Shown in pieces: positions 55,188 to 63,666 of a stretch of 64,000 bases of DNA (position 1 is its first letter; each line of letters opens with the position of its first letter). The notes beneath the pieces were generated by a model, which had not been told where the DNA came from, ran no database searches, and saw only the letters and a list, made by a program, of their open reading frames with translations. Source of the DNA: Palsa-504 sp963819785 (GTDB lineage Bacteria; Actinomycetota; Actinomycetes; Streptosporangiales; Streptosporangiaceae); the NCBI GenBank assembly GCA_963819785.1, contig CAWFXW010000018.1, forward strand, positions 1-64,000. The letters run 5' to 3'. The position numbers were made by a program, and so were the translations under genes.

Positions 55188-57842
55188 CTACTCGCCTTTC
55201 GCCGCTGCGTCAGTCTCGCGGTGTGTGTCGCCGACGCCCATCTCGAGTCCGGTAACAGTCCCGCTGCCATCGAGGGTCAGCGTCGTTGGCGATAGCCGGA
55301 CTCCGGCGCGCTGCGTCAGCACGCCTCCCGGATCGGGAAAGAAGGGCACGTCCAGCTGCAACTCGTCGCGGAGCGCGTCCACTTCCCGTGCATCGGCGCC
55401 CTCCACGACAACCGCGACGAACGGCCGCTCATCATCTCCGGGTGCCGAGTACGTCTCGCGCAGTCGTTCCAGCACCTGTCGAGCCGAATCGCTGCCCTTG
55501 TAGACGAAGATGACTTTCGCGTCCCCCGCGCCAGCCTGTCCGACCGGCAGCGGTGGACAGTCGGGCCGCGCCAGCTCGATTGGCAGGCGCGCTCCGAGGC
55601 TGATCTCGGTGCGAATCGTCGCGAACGCCGGCGGTGCGCTGGCCACGAGCCGATGATCGAGCGTTGCAGCCAGCAGGTCGGCGTCCGCGCGCCCGTCGTG
55701 TGCCCAGGTCACGACGCCGGACGGATTGAGCAGCCGCCACGCGGGTGATTGTCCTTGCGAGGGCAGTGCTAGCGTTGATGACCAGCCGCCGCGGACATCT
55801 TCGGTGGCTAGCATCGGCGCAGGCAGACGCGCGCGAAGCGCCTGCATGTGGGCCTGCAGCTCACGATCGCCGTCGGCGACCGCGCCCTCGCGGAAGAGCA
55901 GCACGAACAGCAATCCGGTCCCCCGACTGCGGCACGCTTCTACTCCGCGTGTCAACGTCTCGATCGCCTCGTCGTCCCATCGTTCGTCGAAGTACAACAC
56001 CAGCGTGTTGGATGCGGCCTGCGCCTTCGGAGCGCCGACACGCACGATTCCCACTTCCGGGTTCCGCCTGCGTGCTGCTCGCATCGGGTCCCACAGCCGC
56101 ACCAGGGGACCGACCTCGTACGGCAAATTGAACTCGAAGCCGAATTGCTGGCATTCAAAGACACCTCTCACCGGCACCAGCGCGCCGCTGAAGGGATCGA
56201 TCTGCGCGCCGCTGACTGCTAGGCACACTTTCCCCTGACCGTCGAGACCTGGCAGCGGCTTCTCAAGAAAAAGGGAAAGGCCGAACTTGCTGCGCGCCTG
56301 CTGCGGGCGGCGCAGCATGAACGTCTCAACTTCTGCCGCCGCGCCCGGCGGCCCCGGCGACGGCTCAACCGGAGTGGTGAACCAGCGCCACGTCCACTCG
56401 AATTTGTCGATTCGCCCGCCGGGGATCCAGCTTTCGATCGCATCGAAGCCGTCACCTGCCGCCGTCCGCTCGAACGACACCTGCGGCCTGTAGCGATGGG
56501 TCAGCGAAACCGGCCCACACAGCACCACGCCGTCGGGACGGAAAACCGCGTCCGCGAAATGCGCACTGGCTCCGCTATCGAGGCCCTTAAGCGCCTGCAC
56601 GAGCGCACCGCGGGACTTGGACGCGCTGATGGCGCTCAACTGTGTCTGCGCGTCGGCGAGCGGCCCGGCGAGCTGAGACTGGGCACCCTTCTGGATCTCG
56701 CTGCGCGCGGCCGCGACCACATACCCTGCTTTGGGTCCTCCGGTGACGTCGACGACCGGGTTGCCGAACGCGTTTACTTGAAAGAACTCCGTGCCCGGAT
56801 CGAACGTGAGTCGGATAAATTGCTCGATGGTGAAGTTGATCCTCAGATCGCTCGCGCTGATCGACTCAAGCATGAACACGCCGCTGCGATAGAGCCGCGA
56901 GGCCCATCCGACGCCGGTCAGCCGGACGCGGAAAAATCCGCCAGGCGCCGACAGGAACGGCACGCTCGCCGGACCGAGCCAGTCCGCGTCGGCCACGTCG
57001 ACCCGCGCATGGTAATCGATCGACAGTCCGCCGCCGACGCCCGCGTCGATCTCGTGATGCAGGTCGACCTGCCATCCCACGAGCGGGGCCACCATGGGCC
57101 GGACTTTCGACATGATGAAGTCCGAGCTCACTGCGAGGCCGAAATCCTGCCCCTGCAGGAAAATATCGCCGACGCTCGCCAGGTTTCCCGGCGGCGTCTC
57201 CGTCGTCAGCCCGTACGGGATCGCGATGGCGGCGTCGGCCGGGCCGTCACCTTTTCGGATGCTGCTGATCCGCTGAAAGCGTTTGTTCACGAGCTGCGGC
57301 GCGGGTTCGAACTGCTCTGCCAGGATTGACGCGAGATGCTTGGTGAGGTGCGCTTTGATCAGCGGCTCGTTGAGCAGGTGCGACAGGATGAGCGACGACG
57401 ACTCGTTCAACACCGTCCCTTCGAACCTAACCGAGTCCTTCACCACGCGGAACCAGAAGTAGTCGCCTCCCGCACGCTGCCAGGCCAAGCATCGCGGATC
57501 GATATCGTGCAGCCGGTACTCCGCCCAGACTGCCCCATGGATGATGTCGGCGAGCGGCAGGCTGCCGGGATCGGCGCGGTAACGGGCGCGGATCCCGACC
57601 TCTATCTGTATCCGGTCCGTCGCGCCGCCGATGAGATGTAGATGCGGCGCGCCAATCTGCGCCGCAATGGATCCCCGATGCCCGGCGACCTCGTCATCCA
57701 AGCGTAGGTACGCCACGTGAGGGATGCTCGGGTTCGCAGGATTGCCGGACGCGTTCTGGTGCATATTCGCTACGAGACGCCGGAGCGTTCCTGCGCTGAC
57801 CTGCAGCACCGCGTCGAAGTCGCCTGTGAGCGCGTTTGCCAT
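55188..57842 (-). CDS. Uncharacterised 884-aa protein with C-terminal thioredoxin-fold domains, first gene of the zincin operon
   Basis: ATG 57842 has GAAGGACG upstream. The N-terminal ~450 residues are beta-rich and open with VLQVSAGTLRRLVANMHQNA, then LHLIGGATDRIQIEVGIRAR. I believe this is a recurrent but unnamed family. A middle part includes GLSLFLEKPLPGLDGQGKVC. The last ~280 residues hold two thioredoxin-like units: NTLVLYFDERWDDEAIETL with LLFVLLFREGAVADGDRE, and KVIFVYKGSDSARQVLERLR with DVPFFPDPGGVLTQRAGV. The second resembles peroxiredoxins, but the peroxidatic Cys is replaced (KGSDSAR), so redox activity is unlikely. No signal peptide or membrane helix. It starts the three-gene operon. 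Confidence 0.7.
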   Translation of the reverse strand: MANALTGDFDAVLQVSAGTLRRLVANMHQNASGNPANPSIPHVAYLRLDDEVAGHRGSIAAQIGAPHLHLIGGATDRIQIEVGIRARYRADPGSLPLADIIHGAVWAEYRLHDIDPRCLAWQRAGGDYFWFRVVKDSVRFEGTVLNESSSLILSHLLNEPLIKAHLTKHLASILAEQFEPAPQLVNKRFQRISSIRKGDGPADAAIAIPYGLTTETPPGNLASVGDIFLQGQDFGLAVSSDFIMSKVRPMVAPLVGWQVDLHHEIDAGVGGGLSIDYHARVDVADADWLGPASVPFLSAPGGFFRVRLTGVGWASRLYRSGVFMLESISASDLRINFTIEQFIRLTFDPGTEFFQVNAFGNPVVDVTGGPKAGYVVAAARSEIQKGAQSQLAGPLADAQTQLSAISASKSRGALVQALKGLDSGASAHFADAVFRPDGVVLCGPVSLTHRYRPQVSFERTAAGDGFDAIESWIPGGRIDKFEWTWRWFTTPVEPSPGPPGAAAEVETFMLRRPQQARSKFGLSLFLEKPLPGLDGQGKVCLAVSGAQIDPFSGALVPVRGVFECQQFGFEFNLPYEVGPLVRLWDPMRAARRRNPEVGIVRVGAPKAQAASNTLVLYFDERWDDEAIETLTRGVEACRSRGTGLLFVLLFREGAVADGDRELQAHMQALRARLPAPMLATEDVRGGWSSTLALPSQGQSPAWRLLNPSGVVTWAHDGRADADLLAATLDHRLVASAPPAFATIRTEISLGARLPIELARPDCPPLPVGQAGAGDAKVIFVYKGSDSARQVLERLRETYSAPGDDERPFVAVVVEGADAREVDALRDELQLDVPFFPDPGGVLTQRAGVRLSPTTLTLDGSGTVTGLEMGVGDTHRETDAAAKGE

Positions 57843-57933
57843 TCACACGTCCTTCTGCAGCGTCCGCGGCCGCGTTGTCCCGGCAAACCCGTGCTAACAC
57901 ATTGTAGTTCGAGCTGTACTTCGATCTGTGGCG

Positions 57934-57962
57934 ACCCGCAGTTCTGGGTGACCACTGCGGGT
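57934..57962. terminator. 9-bp stem hairpin between the zinc-ribbon gene and the zincin operon
   Basis: ACCCGCAGT at 57934-57942 and ACTGCGGGT at 57954-57962 form a perfect stem with an 11-nt loop. It lies about 70 nt after the stop of the minus-strand gene at 58033 and 90 nt before the next start. It has no U-tract; it could be a terminator of the U-less actinobacterial type or an operator. Confidence 0.5.
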
Positions 57963-58032
57963 CCAGGCTTGCCATAGGCGCGGGGACAGAAAACCGCGAG
58001 ATCCCGGACAGCGGGATGCCCAGTCCTGCCTG

Positions 58033-59679
58033 CTATGTGACGTTAAGCCGGGATTCTTCATCGTCGACGATGGATCTCAGATCCGCTGGCAGGAGCTGGG
58101 TGGCGCTGAAGGTTTCGGTGAAGCCGCCGGTGCCCTGCGTCTGCAGCGGTGTCAGGAAGAAGGACAACCCGAGGTCAGCGCGGATTCTGCCGAGCACGGC
58201 TTGCTCAACGGTCCAGGCCGCCGCCCCCGTGCGGAACAGCAAGACATGCTGGACATTCCAGCCTCGTTGTTCGAATCGGCGTATCCGTTCGGCGTGCCCG
58301 GTGATACCTACCTTGACCGCGCCGAGTTGGGCATGGTGCAGCAGGTACAGCACCGCTGGCGCGCTCATGTCGAAGCCCCAAATGGCGCAACCACTGCATA
58401 CGCCGATGCCGTTGCGGACTTTATACAGCGGCGCCCTGATTTCACCGTTGCAGGTGAGGCAGCGGCACCGCCACGGAGAGGAGGCCAGGCCGGGATACGG
58501 CTCCAGCGGCTCGAATCCGCCCGCCCGCAGTTGCGCTTCGGCGATGTCAGGCGGGGTGCGCTGCTTCAGCCCGCCGCCGATCACTCCGCAGGCCAGGCAG
58601 CCGCCCCGTCCTTGCCGGATGTGTCCCAGGCGCGGGGCCACTTCCTGCTCGCACCGCAGACACTGGCACCGCCACCGCTTGTTGTGGCCCGGGTATGGCT
58701 CCAGGGGCCGTAGTTCCGCGTGGATCATGTCCAGGACCGCTTGGTCCTCATCGCCTAGCCGCTTGGCCGCGCAGATCTTGATACCGCAGGCAATGCAGCC
58801 GCCTTGGCCCCGGCTGATATTGGCCCGAGTCGGGCTGACCACCGCGCCGCAGCCTGTGCAGCGGCACCGCCAGGGCAGATGATTACCGCCCGGATACGGT
58901 TCCAGCGGCTCCAGCATCGCCGCCCGCATCATGGCACCGGATGCACCAGGATCGGCGCTGCGGGCCAGAGCGCTAGCCGCGACGCCGCACCGTTTGCAGC
59001 ACCCTTCGCCGACGCGGATCTTCTGCAGGCGGGCTACCACCACGTCACCGCAGCGCAGGCAGTCACACCGCCACGGGTCCGCGGCCTTGCCCGGGTAAGG
59101 CTCCAGAGGACGCAACGAAGCAGCCAGCATTTCCCGCGCCGCCGCGTCAGGTCCGGTGGGGGCGTGCCCGGAGCAATAGATGCAACCCTCGCTTGCTCCG
59201 CGCCGGACAGCGCTCAACCGCGGGGTCACCAGATTTCCGCACCGCTGGCATTCGCACGACCACAGCTCATCCGCACCGGGAAACGTCTCGGCGGGCCTGA
59301 GGCCCGCCTTCAGCATGACCTCCGACGCTTCCGCGTGCGTCCAGCGGCGCTTTCCCCGGCCCCTGCTCGCCTCGATGGCGCAATACCGGCAGCCTTTGCT
59401 GACACCACGGCGAACGTTTCCGAAGCTAGGAGTAACGACCTGATGGCACGTCAGGCACCGGCATGGCCAGGGCAGTGTCGTCCCCGGGTAAGACGCGATC
59501 GGCTCGACACCGGCCGCCAGCATCACCCGCGAGGCGGTCTCATGAGTCCACCTGACGGGAGTCGGCCGCGAGCTGACGGTCACGAAATGGTAGCTTAGCG
59601 TTTCTTCGAGATAGTGCAGCAGCCGCACCGACCGACACCGGCCCAACACGACCGGAAATGAGCTTTCGACCTGCGTCAA
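58033..59679 (-). CDS. Six-unit zinc-ribbon array with a C-terminal GIY-YIG/T5orf172-like nuclease domain
   Basis: The protein is up to 548 aa. From about residue 42 to 430 there are six units of ~60 residues with the pattern AGLxPLEPYPG...PWRCxC then CxxC(G)xxVxPRLxxIRxGxG and GCxxCG. Each could bind zinc through CxC/CxxC and CxxC pairs, like treble-clef or ribbon DNA-recognition repeats. The last 110 residues (from ~439) match the GIY-YIG-like T5orf172 pattern: AVLYLLHHAQLGAVKVGITG, then ERIRRFEQRGW, WTVEQAVLGRIRADLGL and the end GGFTETFSA. A start at 59679 (TTG) or at GTG 59583 is possible; both precede the first unit. Divergent from another nuclease candidate. Probably a DNA-targeting nuclease; the target is unknown. 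Confidence 0.78.
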   Translation of the reverse strand: MTQVESSFPVVLGRCRSVRLLHYLEETLSYHFVTVSSRPTPVRWTHETASRVMLAAGVEPIASYPGTTLPWPCRCLTCHQVVTPSFGNVRRGVSKGCRYCAIEASRGRGKRRWTHAEASEVMLKAGLRPAETFPGADELWSCECQRCGNLVTPRLSAVRRGASEGCIYCSGHAPTGPDAAAREMLAASLRPLEPYPGKAADPWRCDCLRCGDVVVARLQKIRVGEGCCKRCGVAASALARSADPGASGAMMRAAMLEPLEPYPGGNHLPWRCRCTGCGAVVSPTRANISRGQGGCIACGIKICAAKRLGDEDQAVLDMIHAELRPLEPYPGHNKRWRCQCLRCEQEVAPRLGHIRQGRGGCLACGVIGGGLKQRTPPDIAEAQLRAGGFEPLEPYPGLASSPWRCRCLTCNGEIRAPLYKVRNGIGVCSGCAIWGFDMSAPAVLYLLHHAQLGAVKVGITGHAERIRRFEQRGWNVQHVLLFRTGAAAWTVEQAVLGRIRADLGLSFFLTPLQTQGTGGFTETFSATQLLPADLRSIVDDEESRLNVT

Positions 59680-59866
59680 CGACCGTTAACGACCCTCGTG
59701 CGACTAGTTCACACCGAGGAGGTCAATGCAGCGCAGTGACCGGTTCCGATCCTGTCCGGTTCGGCAACGCCGCCATCTTCATCGGTGAGCCTCTCTGGCC
59801 TACTGCAGCAGTTTCCACCATGGCCCGCTCGGGGTCACCGCCACAGAGGAGGAATACTGTCAGCGT

Positions 59867-60955
59867 GTGACTGAGATCTGGGGTTCCGGACCTGGTGGGC
59901 AATGGAGCCCGCTGAAGCCTGCCGCCTACCCTGCCGAGGCGGCGTTGCATGACCTGGTCCAGAAGGCGCCGCAGATGCTGCCGCTGGCCGGGTCTCCGCG
60001 GCTGGCGGTGCTGGGACGGGAGGTGCGGCTTGGTACCGGCTCGGCCGACTTGCTGGCCGTGGAGTCCACCGGCCGCCTGGTGGTCATCGAGGTGAAGCTG
60101 GCCGAGAACGCCGAGTCGCGGCGGGCGGTGGTCGCCCAGGTGCTGTCTTACGCCGGGTACCTGCAGGGCCTGGATCCCGAGCAGCTGGAGTCCCAGATCC
60201 TCGACCGGCACCTGGAGGCGGGCGGTTCGGTGCTTGCTGCCATGCAGGCGGCCGGGCATCAGGATGTGGTTGATCCGGAGGACTTCCGGAAGGGGCTGGC
60301 CCGCAGCCTGGCCGACGGGAGCTTCCGGCTGGTCATCGTGCTTGACTCAGCCCCCGATGAGCTGGTTCAGGTGGTGGGCTACCTGGAGTCCATCACCGAC
60401 AAGATCGACATCGACCTGGTCACGGTAGCCGTGTACGAGGTTGCCGGATCGCAGGTGCTGGTGCCGCAGCGGATCGAGCCGGGCCGGCGGCTGCGCGAAC
60501 TGTCCGACGCTCAGGTAACCGCCCGCCAGGCTGGCGGCCTCGTCCATAACGGATCAGCTGAATTCCGTGCCGACATCGCCGAGCTTCCTCTGGCCCGGCG
60601 GGACGTGCTGGCGCGGCTGGCCGACTGGGCCGAAGCCATGGAGCGCGACGGCCTGGTCAGGCTCATCACCTACAGGGGCAAGACCGGTATCACGACCCTG
60701 CTGCCTTACCTTATCGGCGACGACGCGGGACTGGTGTCGATCGTTTCCGGTAAGGGTTCCGCATACATGACGTTTTTCCGCAGCGTGTTCGAACGCCGCG
60801 CCCCTAAGTCCATCTCCGCGGTCGAAGCCGCGCTCGGGACCGAACTGAAACAGGGAAACAGTACCCGCGAATTCGCCCAGCCACTGCTGGATGCACTCAC
60901 ACTGGCACACCGGGAAGGCGTCAGCAATCATCACGCCGACCAGTCCGCAGACTGA
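59867..60955 (+). CDS. NucS/DUF91-like PD-(D/E)XK nuclease family protein
   Basis: GTG 59867 has GAGGAGGA at 59846-59853. The product is 362 aa. The PD-(D/E)XK core is clear: Glu24 in PAEAALHDLV, LGTGSADLLAVE with Asp61, LVVIEVKLAE with Glu75-x-Lys77, and the Gln in AVVAQVLSYAGYLQ. That series resembles the C-terminal nuclease domain of NucS and the DUF91/DUF4268-type proteins. The remaining ~250 residues are a domain with LVIVLDSAPDELVQVVGYLE and IDLVTVAVYEVAG, then a C-terminal region (GITTLLPYLIGDD). It lacks the N-terminal NucS domain, so it is not the mismatch-repair NucS itself. Probably a DNA-cleaving protein of defence or repair. Confidence 0.82.
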   Translation: MTEIWGSGPGGQWSPLKPAAYPAEAALHDLVQKAPQMLPLAGSPRLAVLGREVRLGTGSADLLAVESTGRLVVIEVKLAENAESRRAVVAQVLSYAGYLQGLDPEQLESQILDRHLEAGGSVLAAMQAAGHQDVVDPEDFRKGLARSLADGSFRLVIVLDSAPDELVQVVGYLESITDKIDIDLVTVAVYEVAGSQVLVPQRIEPGRRLRELSDAQVTARQAGGLVHNGSAEFRADIAELPLARRDVLARLADWAEAMERDGLVRLITYRGKTGITTLLPYLIGDDAGLVSIVSGKGSAYMTFFRSVFERRAPKSISAVEAALGTELKQGNSTREFAQPLLDALTLAHREGVSNHHADQSAD

Positions 60956-60980
60956 TGCCAGCTTGAGGGCCTGGCATAAA

Positions 60981-60998
60981 TTGACGTTTAAACGTCAA
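60981..60998. promoter_or_regulatory. Perfect 18-bp palindrome after the NucS-like gene
   Basis: TTGACGTTTAAACGTCAA is a perfect palindrome 26 bp after the stop codon. Perfect 18-bp symmetry is typical of operators, for example of TetR-type regulators, but no gene starts directly downstream. It may be a relic of a gene displaced by the IS630 copy at 61177. Confidence 0.55.
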
Positions 60999-61176
60999 GG
61001 ATGTCTCTTTAAATGAATGCAGCCAGACAAAGGCTGGGTGCTAACTGAGTGACAATCACTGCGGACATTCACGGACTTCCACGTACACTGACGGACTCGT
61101 TATCGCAGGCCTCTCCTGAAATGCTCCCTGGCCATGCGCTAGTAGTACTACGCTTACAAGCGAGGGGTCGCTGCTT

Positions 61177-62349
61177 CTAAGCGCCTATCCATAAGTTCTG
61201 CGCGTAACCCGCTGTGAGCCCGGCGGCTGGAGGGCGTTGACATCAGCCTCGCCGGGGGTTGGATCGAAGTTGCCACACATCGTCCACCCGCCGGCGAGGT
61301 CGTGATCAGTATGCGCCCGGTCAGCGTGTTCGCCAACGGTCCAGGCAGCGAGATCGAGCAGCTGCGGGCTGACCTGCGCGGCCGGTGGCGGCAGGCCACC
61401 CGGGCGGTGATGGTCCTGCTGTCGGCGCACGGTTTACCGCCGTGCCCAGATCGCGGAGCTGCTGGACTGCCACCCGGCCACGGTGCGCCGCTGGATCGGC
61501 CGGTTCAACGCCGAGGGCGCGGCCGGGCTGGCCTGACCGGCCGCGGTCCGGGCGGCCCCGGCTGGGCGGGCGGCGGCTGACCAGCCGGATCGCCGCGCTG
61601 CTATCCCGGCCCGGGCCGTGGACCCTGCCGCGGATCCGCCGGTACCTGGGCTGGCCGCAGGTCAGCCCGCGGACGCTGTACCGGCGGGTCCGGCTGGTCG
61701 CGATCTGGCGGCGGCCCAAGCTGACCGCCCGCGGCGACCCGGACCATGACCACGCGGTCGCCCAGATCGTGGCCCGGCTCATCGAGCCTGCCCCGCCGGG
61801 CGGTGGTGCTGGCCGAGGACGAGACGCACCTGAACCTGCTGCCGCACGTGCGGGCCAGCTGGACACTGCGCACCGCCCGCCCGCAGGTCCCGACCCCGGG
61901 CAGCGAACCGGCAGGTCACCGTGTTCGGCGCGATCGAGGTGACCACCGGGGCGTGGGTGTACCGGCTGGGCCGCCGCTGCGCGGCGGACTTCATCGCGCT
62001 GCTGGACCAGGTGCTCCGGGCGTTCCCGGCCGCCCCGGTGATCGTGATGATCTGCGATAACGACAGCATCCATCATGCTCGCAAGGTCACCGCCTACCTG
62101 GAGAAGCATCCCCGGCTGGAATTGCTGTACGGCGCCCGGTACAGCCCGCAATGACAACCCGGCCGAACGGGTCTGGGCGGCGCTGAAGAACTACGTGGCG
62201 AACACCGCGGTGAGCTGGCCCGGACGGCTGCGGCAGATCCACTCGTTCTTCCGCAGCCGCTCACCCGATGAGATGCTGGCCACCGCCGCGCCCTGGACCA
62301 GTCCCTGGCTGCCGCCGGGTTACGAACAGAACTTTTGGAATGCCGCTTA
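61177..62349 (+). mobile_element. IS630-family insertion sequence
   Basis: The left end TAAGCGCCTATCCATAAGTT (from 61177) and the right end read on the other strand (TAAGCGGCATTCCAAAAGTT from 62349) match over about 40 bp, including AAGTTCTG and CGTAACCCG. These are the terminal inverted repeats. Both ends begin with TA, as expected from the IS630 target duplication. The stop codon of the transposase lies in the right repeat. Confidence 0.8.
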
Positions 62350-62350
62350 G
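61302..62350 (+). pseudogene. IS630-family transposase with five frameshifts
   Basis: Pieces in order read as one IS630 transposase of about 345 aa. The helix-turn-helix is YRRAQIAELLDCHPATVRRW. Next come DRPRSGRPRLGGRRLTSRIA and VSPRTLYRRVRLVAIWRRP. The DDE residues appear in VVLAEDETHLNLLPHVRASW, VIVMICDNDSIHHARKV and HNDNPAERVWAALKNYVANT. The end is FRSRSPDEML to EQNFWNAA, TAG 62348-62350. Frame breaks are near 61434, 61536, 61797, 61908 and 62146. All catalytic residues are present, so a corrected sequence would be functional. As given, it is a pseudogene. Confidence 0.85.
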
Positions 62351-62574
62351 CCCAATTTGCGCCGAGGGCCGACACGATCCGCCTGACCCGTACCGCACAT
62401 AGTCTTAGGATCAGCTACGGGCAAATCAATGTCGTCCAGCGCCCCAAGCCACCGGCGCGGTTACCTTCCAGGTGCCTGACGGGGTTAAGGTCTCAAAGGT
62501 GCAGTGGACGACGGCCGCCGGCTTCAGGCAGACGGTCCAGTGGAGCGTGTTGGAAATGCCTAAAAGCAGGAGGA

Positions 62575-63500
62575 CACCCCAGGGCCAGCAGCTCCCCGAC
62601 CGGGTCCCCGATCTCCCGGGCTAGCACCAGCGAGCGGCGAGCGTCGCCGGCCGCCTCGGCAGTCCGGCCCATCAGCCGCAATATCGATGCCCGGCCGGCC
62701 AGGGCAGCGGTCAGCGCCCGGGACGCGGGCGGGTCCGCGACGGCGTCGCAGGCCGCGGTGAAATGGCCGAGCGCTCCGGCCAGATCGGCCGAGAACTGCG
62801 CTGCCCGGCCGAGCCAGTATTGCGCGGCGCACCACTCGTCGCCGCCCGGAACGGCGTTCCCGGCGACCTCGCGCAGCAGCGGGTACTGACTCGTCAGCCG
62901 GCCCGCATCACCCACCACTGCGCAAGGGCGACCGCCACCCGCAGCGCGTACCCGGCCAGCGTGGTGGCGGTGCCGTCCTGCTCCCCGGTCTCAGCCAGCA
63001 GCCCGGCCCCGTAGCCGCGCAGCGTCTCCAGCATCCGGTACCGGAACCCGCCATCGGGCCCGGCCCGCGGCGGGGTCAGCAGTGAGCAGTCCACCAGCCG
63101 CAGCACCACCGCACCAGCGTCCGGCCCGGCGACCGCCTCGGCTCCCTCCAGCGTGAACCCGGCCGGGAACACCGACACCGCGCGGAACACCGGCCGCTCG
63201 TGCTCATCGAGCAGCTGGTAGCTCCACTCCACGGCGGCGGCCAGCGACCGCTGCCGGCCCGCCGCCAGCCGGTCCCGCCCGTCAGCAGCGCGAACCGGTC
63301 ATCGATCCGGTCCAGCAGCTGCGCCACGCCGAGTGCCTCCACCCGCGCCGCCGCCAGCTCGATCGCCAGCGGCATCCCATCCAGCCGCGCCACCAGCCGC
63401 GCCACTGCCGGCCCGGTCTGCCCGTCCAGCGCGAACCGCGCATCAGCACGCCGGGCCCGGTCCGCGAACAGCGCCACCGCCTCGGACCGCCCGCAAGGCC
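62575..63500 (-). pseudogene. NB-ARC/TPR transcriptional regulator fragment (AfsR/LuxR-type ATPase), frameshifted and truncated at both ends
   Basis: On the minus strand three frames in sequence give SEAVALFADRARRADARF, LVARLDGMPLAIELAAARVE and LDRIDDRFALLTGG (C-terminal part of the NB-ARC ATPase). These are followed by MEWSYQLLDEHERPVFRAVS, VFPAGFTLEGAEAVAG and FRYRMLETLRGYGAGLLAET (winged helix). Last comes a TPR piece with WLGRAAQFSADLAGALGHFT and RLMGRTAEAAGDARRSLVLA. This is the standard order of SARP/LuxR-type ATPase regulators of secondary metabolism. The Walker A end and the output domain are missing, and similarity stops near 62575, close to the IS630 copy. Confidence 0.75.
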
Positions 63501-63666
63501 GGCTCGCCCGCCGGCGGCTGGTGCCCGGGCCGGGCCAGGCCATCGGGGACCGGCCCGTGCCGGGACGAGCCGGCCCGCCTGCGCCACGCCGGGACCTGGT
63601 CACCTGCCCCCGGCCTGCCGGTCGCCCGCACTCCCGGCCGTGACCCGGGGGCATGGCGCCTGCTCA

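Noticed and set aside
55188..55600. Active peroxiredoxin in the 884-aa protein
   Set aside because: The thioredoxin-like end has KGSDSAR where the peroxidatic Cys should be, so catalysis is not supported.
59867..60955. True NucS (EndoMS) mismatch-repair nuclease
   Set aside because: The PD-(D/E)XK core is at the N-terminus and the NucS dimerisation domain is absent, so only the superfamily is claimed.
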